Shown: positions 1 to 6,569 of the stretch, one piece after another
Layout: the number at the start of each line of letters is the position of its first letter
Numbering within the stretch: the first letter of the stretch is position 1
The notes under the pieces: generated by a model
What the model was told of the DNA's origin: nothing
The model's database searches: none
What the model saw: only the letters and a program-made list of their open reading frames with translations
Made by a program: the position numbers and the translations under genes
Assembly (NCBI GenBank): GCA_041581935.1
Contig: JBFICP010000031.1
Coordinates: 1-19,526 of the forward strand
Direction: 5' to 3'
Length of the DNA stretch: 19,526 bases
From: JAABYT01 sp041581935
Lineage (GTDB): Bacteria > Pseudomonadota > Gammaproteobacteria > HK1

Positions 1-672
1 GATATGGTGACGGGGCTATACGCGTATCAGGCGTTGGCAACTGCACTGCATGCGCGTCGTGGGGTCGCGCACGGCCGTCATATCGATGTCAGCCTGATGC
101 AGTCGGCGGCGGCCATCCAGGCTGCAAAAATCTCGGAGTTTGCGCTCGCCGATGGTGAGCCGCGGGTGCTCAATGCTCCGGCGGGAACTTACCCTACGAG
201 CGATGGCTGGATCGCCATTACGCTCGTCACCGACGCTCACTGGGTAGCGATCTGCAAAGGGCTCGGCTTGCCCGGTCTTATCGACGATCCGCGATTCATC
301 GATTTTGGAAAACGTGCCGAGCACCTGACGGCGCTCATCGAAATTCTCAACGATCGCCTGAAAACCAAAACGACGACGCATTGGTGCAGGCGCCTGGTAG
401 AAGCCGGTGCATTGTGCAACGCTATTCATGATTTCGGTGACTGGCTGGGTCATCAACACGTGCAGGCAATTGATGCCGCGCCCCCGATCCAGCAACCGCG
501 CGTGGGCGCGATTCCCACTCCCGCGATTCCGGGGATGCTGCCGCTCACGGTCGGCGACGCGCGCCAAATGGCTCCCGCCGTCGGTGAGCACGGCGCGCAG
601 ATTCTGCGTGAGCGCGGTTTTTCCGACGAGGCTATCGAAAAGCTCATCGCCAACGCCGCGCTATTCGTGTAA
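1..672 (+). CDS. CaiB/BaiF (class III) CoA-transferase, C-terminal part
   Basis: The reading frame is open from the first base, so the true start lies outside the window; 223 codons are visible and end at TAA 670-672. Class III CoA-transferases move CoA between an acyl-CoA donor and a carboxylic acid acceptor in carnitine, oxalate, bile-acid or aromatic acid metabolism. The visible part carries the family pattern G-R-H-I-D-V-S-L-M-Q-S-A near residue 28, the substrate-proximal segment with APAGTYPTSDGWIAI near residue 60, and the usual C-terminal region with GxG/PxxGEH (AVGEHGAQILRERGFS). Complete family members are about 400 residues, so roughly the first 170 are missing, including the catalytic Asp. 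The substrate cannot be told from this fragment. The next gene is convergent and ends 42 bp away. Confidence 0.88.
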   Translation, partial: DMVTGLYAYQALATALHARRGVAHGRHIDVSLMQSAAAIQAAKISEFALADGEPRVLNAPAGTYPTSDGWIAITLVTDAHWVAICKGLGLPGLIDDPRFIDFGKRAEHLTALIEILNDRLKTKTTTHWCRRLVEAGALCNAIHDFGDWLGHQHVQAIDAAPPIQQPRVGAIPTPAIPGMLPLTVGDARQMAPAVGEHGAQILRERGFSDEAIEKLIANAALFV

Positions 673-714
673 TTGCTGACGCGAGTTTGCGAAACCGGTT
701 CGCTCTTCGCAGCG

Positions 715-1029
715 CTAATGCGGTCTGCTACCGATGTATCGGCCGTCCTCTAGCGCGGAGAAGAACTCTTCCACGTAGGGGTGATTGATCGGCAGTCCAG
801 AGGTATCCGCCTCGAGATGGCGCTCCGCAACATAAGTTTCGACGGGATTGTCGTGTACGAGCACGTGGTACCAGGGCTCGTCCTTTGGCGGGCGTGAGCG
901 TGCTACCTGCTCATACCATTCGTCGGTGCCCTGGAATACGGGATCCACGTCGACGATCACGCCGCGATAGTCGAATCGCTTGTGGTGGATGATCTGTCCT
1001 GGGGAGAACTTGGCCTTGGAGGAAGTCAT
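715..1029 (-). CDS. hspQ: heat shock protein HspQ (YccV-like)
   Basis: This encodes 104 residues from ATG at 1029, matching the 105 residues of Escherichia coli HspQ, which binds hemimethylated oriC DNA, affects DnaA stability and acts as a specificity-enhancing factor for Lon. The core pattern is plain: FSPGQIIHH, then DYRGVIVDVDPVF, then PWYHVLVHDN and TYVAERHLE. The family begins just before the FxxGQ segment, which favours the 1029 start; the frame stays open upstream to 1131, but the extra 34 residues resemble nothing and would span the divergent control region. No strong Shine-Dalgarno is seen before 1029. The gene is divergent from the VOC gene at 1119 and convergent with the CoA-transferase. 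Confidence 0.92.
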   Translation of the reverse strand: MTSSKAKFSPGQIIHHKRFDYRGVIVDVDPVFQGTDEWYEQVARSRPPKDEPWYHVLVHDNPVETYVAERHLEADTSGLPINHPYVEEFFSALEDGRYIGSRPH

Positions 1030-1118
1030 AAAGGGTTTCGCTGACGGGCCAGATCGTATGATACTCCAAAAACCGAGTTGCATGTGCGGCGATAATCGGT
1101 ATTGTTTTGGAGTACTGA
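1030..1118. promoter_or_regulatory. divergent control region of hspQ and the VOC gene with a 10-bp inverted repeat
   Basis: The 89 bp between the two start codons contain a perfect inverted repeat: TACTCCAAAA at 1062-1071 and TTTTGGAGTA at 1105-1114, centres 43 bp apart (about four helical turns). Flanking CCGA (1073-1076) and TCGG (1096-1099) extend the symmetry. Candidate -10 elements on the plus strand are TATGAT (1057-1062) and GATAAT (1091-1096); none has a convincing -35. The right arm contains the GGAG Shine-Dalgarno of the VOC gene (1109-1112). This could be a shared operator or, in a longer transcript, an anti-Shine-Dalgarno stem. Confidence 0.5.
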
Positions 1119-1619
1119 ATGGATTGCTCAAATGCGAGCGCTTCCGAGTGCAACTGCGGGACGATAACGGTGGGACAAAATAGGACGCGTGCAGTCGGCT
1201 TCAACCATGTTGCGCTGGAAGTCGGTGACATCGACGAGGCGCTTGCATTCTACGGCGCGTTTCTGGAATTCGACTTGCGAAGCAAGAGTGAGAGCATGGC
1301 CTTCATCGATCTGGGCGATCAGTTTTTGGCGCTCTCGAAAGGTCGTCGCCAGGCAACGGACGATGATCGCCACTTCGGCCTGGTCGTTGAAGACAAGCAA
1401 GTGGTCGCACGCGCGCTCGCAGAAATGGGCGTCGAGATCATAAGCGATCGGTTCCTGGATTTTTTCGACCCATGGGGCAATCGCGTCGAAATAGTCGGCT
1501 ACGAGAACGTTCAATTCACAAAAGCGCCCCACGTACTGCGTGGAATGGGCCTCGAACACCTCGGAAAGTCCGAGAGCGCCTTGAAGGAGCTGGCCGACAA
1601 GGGTATGTCCCCGCCGTAA
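1119..1619 (+). CDS. VOC (glyoxalase/bleomycin resistance fold) family protein
   Basis: This 166-residue protein carries one vicinal-oxygen-chelate module. The beta-alpha-beta-beta-beta starts at residues 25-50 (GFNHVALEVGDIDEALAFY) and the second half ends at DPWGNRVEIVGYEN (117-130). His30, His85 and Glu124 sit where this superfamily usually places its metal ligands. Members include glyoxalase I, extradiol dioxygenases and fosfomycin resistance proteins; the sequence does not say which reaction this one catalyses. The ATG at 1119 has GGAG at 1109-1112 with 6-nt spacing, which supports it. The first 20 residues are odd, with three cysteines (C3, C11, C13), and lie outside the fold. It is divergent from hspQ. 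Confidence 0.85.
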   Translation: MDCSNASASECNCGTITVGQNRTRAVGFNHVALEVGDIDEALAFYGAFLEFDLRSKSESMAFIDLGDQFLALSKGRRQATDDDRHFGLVVEDKQVVARALAEMGVEIISDRFLDFFDPWGNRVEIVGYENVQFTKAPHVLRGMGLEHLGKSESALKELADKGMSPP

Positions 1620-1920
1620 GAGAACGCGGCCGAAGCGAGTCACTTCAACGGTGGCGATAAAACGTCTAATTCCCGTTCCGGCCGAGCTCACAGGCCGAAT
1701 TGAGACCCATTCCCATTTCCACCCGTATAGACATGCGCGTCGCGGGCCGATACTCCTTCATTACCCTTTGCTGCCACGGCAAAACGCGGCACCCGGCGAG
1801 CGGGCCGCAAACGCAATCAGAGCTCCGGCATACCAGCGCTTCAGGACCGAGGCGGCGCCGCAATTCCATGGCGTGAGCGCCCGGGAGTCGGTGGCCGGAA
1901 GCACGAATCGGAGCAACACC
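1620..1920. other. 301-bp gap before the CBS gene
   Basis: The frame of the CBS gene is open back to 1651, but the upstream translation has no recognisable domain and is rich in Arg, Pro and His, as expected of untranslated GC-rich DNA. A TTGAGA (1700-1705) and TATAGA (1726-1731) pair is separated by 20 bp, too far for a normal promoter. I see no RNA gene or repeat. Confidence 0.4.
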
Positions 1921-2355
1921 ATGTACGTCAAAGACGTAATGCACAGCGAGGTGACGTCGGCGCCGCTTGGAACCTCTGTTCAGGACGCGTTCGAGATCAT
2001 GCGCGACGGCGGGTTCCGTCACCTTCCGGTGCTGGACGAGTCCGGCAAGGTCGCCGGCATTCTGTCCGACAGAGATCTGCGCAGCGTTGGTGCCATCTAC
2101 AAGGATGAGGCCACGGGAACAGAAGACTTCCTCGTAACCGAGGATACAACCGTGGACAAGATCATGGCTACCAAGCCATTCAGCGTTTCACCCGATGATT
2201 CGGTCTCTTTTGCGATTGACATCATTCGGGAGAAGCGCATTGGTTGTCTTATTGTATCCAAGGGCGGCGAGCTACTCGGTATTCTCAGTTATCTCGATTT
2301 GCTCAACGCCCTGAAGAAAATCCTCGATAAGCCGGCACAGGAAAGCGCGGCCTGA
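1921..2355 (+). CDS. two-CBS-domain protein
   Basis: The 144-residue product is made almost only of a CBS pair (Bateman module). CBS1 runs from about residue 1 to 58 (MYVKDVMHSEVTSAPLGTSV through GILSDRDLRSVG) and CBS2 from about 76 to 135 (VDKIMATKPFSVSPDDSV through GILSYLDLLNALK). Stand-alone CBS pairs bind adenosine nucleotides such as AMP, ATP or SAM and act as energy or ligand sensors on partner proteins. The ATG at 1921 is chosen because GGAG lies 7 nt upstream (1910-1913) and the family begins directly with the YVKDVM segment. No effector domain is fused and no obvious partner is adjacent. Two stacked hairpins follow the gene. Confidence 0.9.
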   Translation: MYVKDVMHSEVTSAPLGTSVQDAFEIMRDGGFRHLPVLDESGKVAGILSDRDLRSVGAIYKDEATGTEDFLVTEDTTVDKIMATKPFSVSPDDSVSFAIDIIREKRIGCLIVSKGGELLGILSYLDLLNALKKILDKPAQESAA

Positions 2356-2370
2356 TCGGGTCGCGCTTTC
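2341..2370 (+). terminator. hairpin overlapping the CBS gene stop
   Basis: GAAAGCGCG (2341-2349) and CGCGCTTTC (2362-2370) form a perfect 9-bp stem around a 12-nt loop that contains the TGA stop. The A-run on one side and T-run on the other resemble a bidirectional intrinsic terminator, though the T-run is only three bases. Confidence 0.5.
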
Positions 2371-2379
2371 ACATTCTTA

Positions 2380-2406
2380 CGCCGAGCCCGCTCGGCGGAC
2401 AATTTT
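2380..2406. terminator. GC-rich hairpin between convergent genes
   Basis: CGCCGAG (2380-2386) pairs with CTCGGCG (2391-2397) around a 4-nt loop and is followed by GACAATTTT. It sits between the convergent CBS gene and the small membrane protein gene, so it probably serves as a terminator for the plus strand and perhaps for both. Confidence 0.55.
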
Positions 2407-2684
2407 CAGTCCTGCCTGTTAGTCGCGTTCTCGACGGGTGCAGTCACCGGAAGACGTGAGCTGAGCTCCTCGCCAATTTGCTTTGCTTCGTCGATGATTC
2501 GGCGTGCGTGACGCCATCGATCGCATTCGTTTCCAACCACCTCCGACCACGCGCACCACTGATCCTCCAAGGTTCCCGAGATATCCCTCAGGAGGTTCCT
2601 GTAGTGGCTCGGCCGGGTGAAGAGAAACACAAACACCAGCACGATTAATGCCAGTGTCATTACCTTGGCTGGCTTGACGCTCAA
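2406..2684 (-). CDS. small single-pass membrane protein, function unknown
   Basis: I do not recognise this 92-residue protein. Residues 9-23 (MTLALIVLVFVFLFT) form one hydrophobic segment preceded by two lysines, giving an N-terminal membrane anchor; positive residues precede it, so the orientation of the remaining 68 residues cannot be stated firmly. The rest is charged and helical in character with two cysteines and three tryptophans. The start is a TTG at 2684, supported by GGGAG at 2691-2695 (read on the minus strand) 6 nt upstream; an ATG at 2660 would begin inside the hydrophobic segment. The 90-residue frame starting at 2691 overlaps this one and looks like a shadow. It is divergent from the exported coiled-coil gene at 2820. 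Confidence 0.6.
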   Translation of the reverse strand: MSVKPAKVMTLALIVLVFVFLFTRPSHYRNLLRDISGTLEDQWCAWSEVVGNECDRWRHARRIIDEAKQIGEELSSRLPVTAPVENATNRQD

Positions 2685-2819
2685 CGGTCACTCCCGATTG
2701 TCCGATGAGGGCAGTTTACAGATCTACAGCGCGCGGCTCACCCGCCCGATTTCGTATGCCCGCCGGATCCATCTTGTGTAATACTTTCGCCGTTCGACCG
2801 ATTCAGGGAGAGAAGCGAA

Positions 2820-3776
2820 ATGATGCGTGTGAATGGCGCGGTCATTGTTTGTGTTGCGCTGGCATTCGTTTTCAGCTTGGTTGCAGCCGAAGAAAGCAAG
2901 GAGCTCCGCAAGCAGCGGCAGGCCGCTCAAAAGGAGCGGCAGTTACAAAAGAACGAACGCTCCAAGGAACTCAACGAGGCAACGAAAGCGTTCCGCGCTT
3001 TCGCCCGGGAGCTGCAATCGGAGTATGCCGACAAGGTCGCGGAGCTCGAAATCGAATTCGAACTGAAGCGTGTAGAGCTCAGAGCGGAGCACGATGCCAG
3101 GGTCGCCGAGGCGGAAGCCGACTATCAGAAGAAGCTGTCGGGGCTGTTCATGAAGCCGGGGATCACGTTCGACGAGCAGACCATCGAAAGGCTGCAAGCC
3201 GAGGGAAAGGCATTCGCCGACGAGCTGTTCGTGCTCCGAAAGCAATCCGCCGAAGCGCAGCACCGTGAGCGAATCGCCAAGGAGCAACGCGAGAATGCGA
3301 TTTTGACCGAGCGGGACCGCAGGATTCTGGAGCAGGCATCGGCACTGGGACTGACCAGAGACTACGCGCCCATTCTCGCTACGCCACTCGGTGACGGTCT
3401 GACACAGCAGGAGGAACGCTGGAACGAGCGGGAGAACAACGAGGTAGACATTCTGCGGGAGAGGAACAACAAGGCCATCGCAGAGTTCAGGAACGGCGAA
3501 TCACTTCGGAAGTGGGAAATTGGCAACCTCGAGGAGGACTTCCAGCTCAAGTGGGATGAGAAAGCGCAATCGCATGCCCTCGACTCCCAACAGCTGTTCT
3601 ACAACGCGATGTTCATGCAGGCCGCACAGGGCGGTGAGGTCGATCAGAGCCGATTAGTGAACCGACTGACCGAGCTCAATGAGAAAAAGAAGCTGATTGG
3701 CATCAACTACAGGCAGATTCGCGACCAGAAACGGATAAAGCGCCAGGAGGAACGCAAGGCGATTCTCGCCCGCTAG
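2820..3776 (+). CDS. exported coiled-coil protein, function unknown
   Basis: The 318-residue product starts with a signal peptide (M1 to about A23, hydrophobic core AVIVCVALAFVFSLV, cleavage likely at VAA|EE). The cysteine at position 11 is too early for a lipobox. The mature part is almost entirely long charged heptad-like helices with two blocks, roughly residues 24-110 and 130-310, separated by a short region with GLFMKPGITFDE. The ATG at 2820 has AGGGAG at 2805-2810 with a 9-nt gap; a second ATG follows immediately. No domain is recognised. It resembles periplasmic scaffold or OmpH/Skp-like helical proteins in general character only; I claim no relationship. Confidence 0.75.
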   Translation: MMRVNGAVIVCVALAFVFSLVAAEESKELRKQRQAAQKERQLQKNERSKELNEATKAFRAFARELQSEYADKVAELEIEFELKRVELRAEHDARVAEAEADYQKKLSGLFMKPGITFDEQTIERLQAEGKAFADELFVLRKQSAEAQHRERIAKEQRENAILTERDRRILEQASALGLTRDYAPILATPLGDGLTQQEERWNERENNEVDILRERNNKAIAEFRNGESLRKWEIGNLEEDFQLKWDEKAQSHALDSQQLFYNAMFMQAAQGGEVDQSRLVNRLTELNEKKKLIGINYRQIRDQKRIKRQEERKAILAR

Positions 3777-3797
3777 CCGTCGGCTGCCGGTTGGCGT

Positions 3798-3826
3798 TTG
3801 TTATCTGTATTTTTATACAGTATTCT
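3798..3826 (+). promoter_or_regulatory. sigma-70 promoter of the alkB-type gene with an embedded LexA (SOS) box
   Basis: TTGTTA (3798-3803) and TATTCT (3821-3826) are separated by exactly 17 bp. The spacer from 3805 to 3820 reads CTGTATTTTTATACAG, a full match to the CTGT-N8-ACAG LexA consensus with the AT-rich centre typical of strong boxes. LexA bound here would cover the whole spacer and block polymerase. The predicted transcription start near 3833 leaves a leader of about 18 nt before the ATG at 3851. Confidence 0.85.
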
Positions 3827-3850
3827 ACGGTGACCCGCGAGGTTCACCGA

Positions 3851-4516
3851 ATGCAGGTATCGCTGTTCGATTTCGCAACCCCGGCTTTCGACCCGGCGCT
3901 CGGCGGGCTCGAGCACCGCGATCTCGGCAACGGCGCCTGGGTCGACTATCTGCCTCACTGGCTGGGGGGCCATGAGGTCATCTATCGGGATCTGGCCTGC
4001 AACGCCAGCTGGAAGCATGAGCGGCGGCGGATGTACACGCGCACCGTCGCGGTGCCGCGCCTGACCGCGCCGGCGCCACGCGCGGGCCGCTGCGCGCGGC
4101 TGCTTGCGAAGCTGTCGCAGGCCCTCGCTGGTCACTACGGTGTCACCTTCGAAGGCATGTCCCTGGCCTGGTACAGGGACGGAAACGACAGCGTCGCCCC
4201 CCATGGCGACAGGATCGGCCGCCTCTGCGATGATACGGTTGTTGCCATCGTTTCGGTGGGTGCCCCGCGCCGGTTCGTCTTGCGGCCGATCGCCGGAGGT
4301 CGCCCGCTGGTTTTCTCGCCGGGCTGGGGCGATCTGCTGGTGATGGGTGGAAGCTGCCAGCGAACCTGGTTGCACAGCGTTCCCAAAGTGGTCCGGGCGG
4401 ACCCGCGCATCAGCATTCAGCTGCGCGCGGTGAACAGTCCGGGTCCGAGGCACGGAGACCACCGGTATGAAAATTACGGGCATCAGGACCTGGGTGCTGG
4501 AGGCCAGTCTCGGTGA
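3851..4516 (+). CDS. alkB: AlkB-type 2-oxoglutarate/Fe(II) DNA dealkylase
   Basis: The 221-residue protein belongs to the AlkB family, which uses 2-oxoglutarate, O2 and Fe(II) to oxidatively remove methyl groups from 1-methyladenine and 3-methylcytosine. The iron facial triad is visible as His118-x-Asp120 (in APHGDRIG) and His175 (TWLHSVPK). The 2-oxoglutarate arginines are Arg186 and the substrate-side Arg192 (DPRISIQLR). The segment RRRMYTRTVAVPRL near residue 58 is the nucleotide-recognition region of ALKBH2-like and actinobacterial-type members rather than the E. coli AlkB pattern. The ATG at 3851 has GAGG at 3839-3842; the frame is open to 3791, but that stretch is the promoter. About 25 C-terminal residues lie beyond the core and overlap the next gene by 50 bp. 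A LexA box controls it. Confidence 0.9.
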   Translation: MQVSLFDFATPAFDPALGGLEHRDLGNGAWVDYLPHWLGGHEVIYRDLACNASWKHERRRMYTRTVAVPRLTAPAPRAGRCARLLAKLSQALAGHYGVTFEGMSLAWYRDGNDSVAPHGDRIGRLCDDTVVAIVSVGAPRRFVLRPIAGGRPLVFSPGWGDLLVMGGSCQRTWLHSVPKVVRADPRISIQLRAVNSPGPRHGDHRYENYGHQDLGAGGQSR

Positions 4517-5612
4517 GCACGGTTTTGGCTGGTCGCAGCGAGTCACGAATCGGCGTCAATCCGCCATCTGCGTGGTGGATACCGACGAGGGTCTCCAGGG
4601 CGTCGGCGAGGCTTTCTACTTCGGTGGTCCGGCAAAGGTCGTTGCAAGTCTCATCGACGACGGCCTGGGCCCGCTCGTCGTCGGTCAGGATCCCATGGAT
4701 ACGAGCGTCATCTGGGATCGCCTCTACAACTGGACCCGCGATCAGGGACAGAAAGGGCTCACCGTTTCCGCGATAAGTGCCGTCGATATCGCGCTATGGG
4801 ACATCAAGGGCAAAATCCTCGGACTGCCGATCTATAAGCTGCTGGGTGGTGCCTACCGCACGCGCGCAAAGGCCTACGCGACCGGCCTCTACGAGCCGCA
4901 AGGCGTGCCGAGCATCGTCGATGCACTGGTCGAAGAGGCGGTGGGGTACAGGGATGCCGGCTTTTCCGGCATGAAGCTCAAAGTCGGCTACGGGCTTGCG
5001 ACCGACGAAAAGTACGTGCGCGCCGTGCGCGACGCTATCGGTGACGACGTTGCACTGATGGTCGACGCCAACCACGCGTACAATGCATCGGAAGCCATCC
5101 GACTCGCGCGAATTCTGGCGGAATACGAAGTGCTCTGGTTCGAAGAGCCCGTCGTCCCCGAGGATGTGGAAGGCTACATGGAAGTGCGGGCTGCGTCTGA
5201 TGTGCTCATTGCGGGCGGTGAGTGCGAGTACACCCGCTATGGATTCCGACAACTCATCGACAATCGCGCTGTCGATATACTGCAACCCGATCTGTGCGCT
5301 GCCGGCGGGTACACCGAAGTCATGAAGGTAGTGGCCATGGCGAGCGCGGCCAGCATCCCGGTGATTCCTCACGTCTGGGGAACGAACGTCGGACTCGCCG
5401 CCGCCCTGCAGCTGCACGCGGCGCTGCCCCACTTTCCGGAGCGGCGTTTTGCCGCCGAGCCGTTTTTCGAGTGTGACCGATCCCACCATCCGTTTCGCGA
5501 CGGCGTGACCCACGAGCGGTTCGCCCTCGATGGCGGCTACCTTGCGATACCCGATCGCCCGGGTCTCGGGGTCAGTATCGATGCTGCATTCATGCAGCGG
5601 TTCGTCCCGTAG
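4467..5612 (+). CDS. mandelate racemase/muconate lactonizing enzyme family protein (enolase superfamily)
   Basis: The 381-residue protein has the enolase-superfamily capping domain (about 1-125) and barrel. All mandelate racemase-subgroup residues appear: the Lys170-x-Lys172 pair, metal ligands Asp200, Glu226 and Glu252, the Asp275/His302 dyad (DILQPD and IPHVWGT) and Glu331. The family abstracts the alpha-proton of a carboxylate and then racemises or dehydrates it; with both Lys172 and the His-Asp dyad present, a racemase or sugar-acid dehydratase is likely, but the substrate is not evident. The ATG has GGAG at 4454-4457 and lies inside the alkB-type gene, so the two are probably co-transcribed and this gene may also respond to SOS induction. 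No transporter or kinase for a sugar acid is adjacent. Confidence 0.9.
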   Translation: MKITGIRTWVLEASLGEHGFGWSQRVTNRRQSAICVVDTDEGLQGVGEAFYFGGPAKVVASLIDDGLGPLVVGQDPMDTSVIWDRLYNWTRDQGQKGLTVSAISAVDIALWDIKGKILGLPIYKLLGGAYRTRAKAYATGLYEPQGVPSIVDALVEEAVGYRDAGFSGMKLKVGYGLATDEKYVRAVRDAIGDDVALMVDANHAYNASEAIRLARILAEYEVLWFEEPVVPEDVEGYMEVRAASDVLIAGGECEYTRYGFRQLIDNRAVDILQPDLCAAGGYTEVMKVVAMASAASIPVIPHVWGTNVGLAAALQLHAALPHFPERRFAAEPFFECDRSHHPFRDGVTHERFALDGGYLAIPDRPGLGVSIDAAFMQRFVP

Positions 5613-5649
5613 CGATCGGCTCCCCGGCGCGACGATTGCCACGATCCGG

Positions 5650-5699
5650 TCCTGTTCATAATGGACAGGATTGGACAGCGTGCCGCCAGTTTCCTTAAT
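5650..5699 (+). promoter_or_regulatory. operator-like half-site cluster and weak promoter upstream of the winged-helix gene
   Basis: A near-perfect palindrome runs from 5650 to 5670 (TCCTGT...ACAGGA, one mismatch pair, 3-nt centre). A further TGGACAG lies at 5672-5678, exactly 10 bp after the copy at 5662-5668. The three half-sites CTGTTCA (5652), TGGACAG (5662) and TGGACAG (5672) are thus phased on one DNA face. TTGGAC (5671-5676) and CTTAAT (5694-5699) with a 17-bp spacer form a weak promoter overlapping the last half-site. The palindrome may also fold as a weak hairpin after the racemase gene. Confidence 0.45.
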
Positions 5700-5827
5700 C
5701 TGCGCGATTGGGGATACTGTGGCGTGCTTCCGGATTTGCCGAGGCAGCCGGGGAGGCACACCCAAAACTGTCCGCTGGTCACAATCCGGCAACGTCGTCG
5801 AGTAGGCGTCCGGAAGGGGGGTGTACC

Positions 5828-6199
5828 ATGCAGGAATGCGATCCGACCGTTTCCCAGCGTCGGCGCTTCGGGCTTTTCCTTCTCACCGCCTACCGCGAGC
5901 TCAAGACCGTTTATCCGGGCGGCTTCGAGTCATTCCTGGTCGCTACCTGCGCGGCAATGGGAAACCGGCAAACCGGCCGGCCGGTCAACGTCAGCGGCAT
6001 CTCGCAAATGACCGGGATTCCGCGACCGACGGTGATTCGAAAGCTGCATTTACTCGAGGAAATTGGGCTCGCCCGGCGCACGGAGACCGGCAAGGGCACG
6101 ATGGTCTCCATGTCCCCTGAATCCTGGGAGCACGTTCGTCCACACGTGGCTCGCCTGCTCGAGCTGGAAGAGGAGCTTGCAACCGCCGACGAGGGCTGA
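5828..6199 (+). CDS. small winged-helix (MarR/IclR-like) transcriptional regulator
   Basis: The 123-residue protein has one DNA-binding domain and little else. The helix-turn-helix spans about residues 54-76 (VSGISQMTGIPRPTVIRKLHLL) followed by a wing with EEIGLARRTETGKGTMVSM. An N-terminal helical segment (10-45) precedes it, as in MarR-like dimers. The C-terminal helix is rich in Glu and Leu. The ATG at 5828 has a G-rich AAGGGGGG Shine-Dalgarno at 5814-5821 or so. A ligand domain is missing, so sensing, if any, must be through the dimer interface. The operator-like cluster 150 bp upstream suggests autoregulation. It ends 61 bp from the convergent PilZ gene. The exact family is uncertain. 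Confidence 0.8.
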   Translation: MQECDPTVSQRRRFGLFLLTAYRELKTVYPGGFESFLVATCAAMGNRQTGRPVNVSGISQMTGIPRPTVIRKLHLLEEIGLARRTETGKGTMVSMSPESWEHVRPHVARLLELEEELATADEG

Positions 6200-6260
6200 G
6201 GGCGCGCCGATTCGCACCGTGGCGGCCGAATTGCCGAGTGTCGCGGGAAATAGCCTGGTT

Positions 6261-6569
6261 TCAGAAGAACTTGAGCGCGACACCCTCGCGCGAGCGGCGA
6301 ACGACGATCGCCGGGCGGTTGTGCAGGCGGACTACGGTGCCCAGATCCAGCACGAGATTGACCTTTACAACGTGTCGTTCACGAATCGGCAGCGGTCCGG
6401 TCGAGACGAACGCGCCGGTGGAGCTGAGATCGCGTACCTTGCCTTTGTACCGAGGCATGCCCTGGCGCGATACGTAAGCATGCGCAAGCGTGGATGTCCG
6501 TGATACGCATCGGCGCTCCTTCTTGTCGCCTTCGCGCTCGCGCTTTCTCCGGCCGATGGAAAAATCCAC
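6261..6569 (-). CDS. PilZ domain protein (candidate c-di-GMP receptor)
   Basis: The 102-residue product is a single PilZ domain. Both c-di-GMP contact motifs are present: R20-C-V-S-R24 (RxxxR) and D47-L-S-S-T-G52 (DxSxxG), 22 residues apart as expected, followed by the beta-barrel strands through VRRSREGVALKFF. The N terminus has a run of Arg, Lys and Glu that may supply more phosphate contacts. The start is a GTG at 6569, supported by AAGGGA about 6 nt upstream; no ATG is better placed. Stand-alone PilZ proteins pass c-di-GMP signals to flagellar, pilus or envelope targets by protein contact; nothing next to it identifies a target. Confidence 0.88.
   Translation of the reverse strand: MDFSIGRRKREREGDKKERRCVSRTSTLAHAYVSRQGMPRYKGKVRDLSSTGAFVSTGPLPIRERHVVKVNLVLDLGTVVRLHNRPAIVVRRSREGVALKFF

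Noticed and set aside
1651..1920. N-terminal extension of the CBS protein from an upstream start
   Set aside because: The extra 90 residues resemble no domain, and ATG 1921 has a well-placed Shine-Dalgarno and begins the family's core.
5652..5668. CTGT...ACAG at 5652-5668 as a second LexA box
   Set aside because: The centre is 9 bp rather than 8, and the AT-rich core is incomplete; it fits the local TGGACAG repeat pattern better.
4794..5792. 332-codon minus-strand frame over the racemase gene
   Set aside because: It is antisense to an enolase-superfamily gene with all catalytic residues in place.
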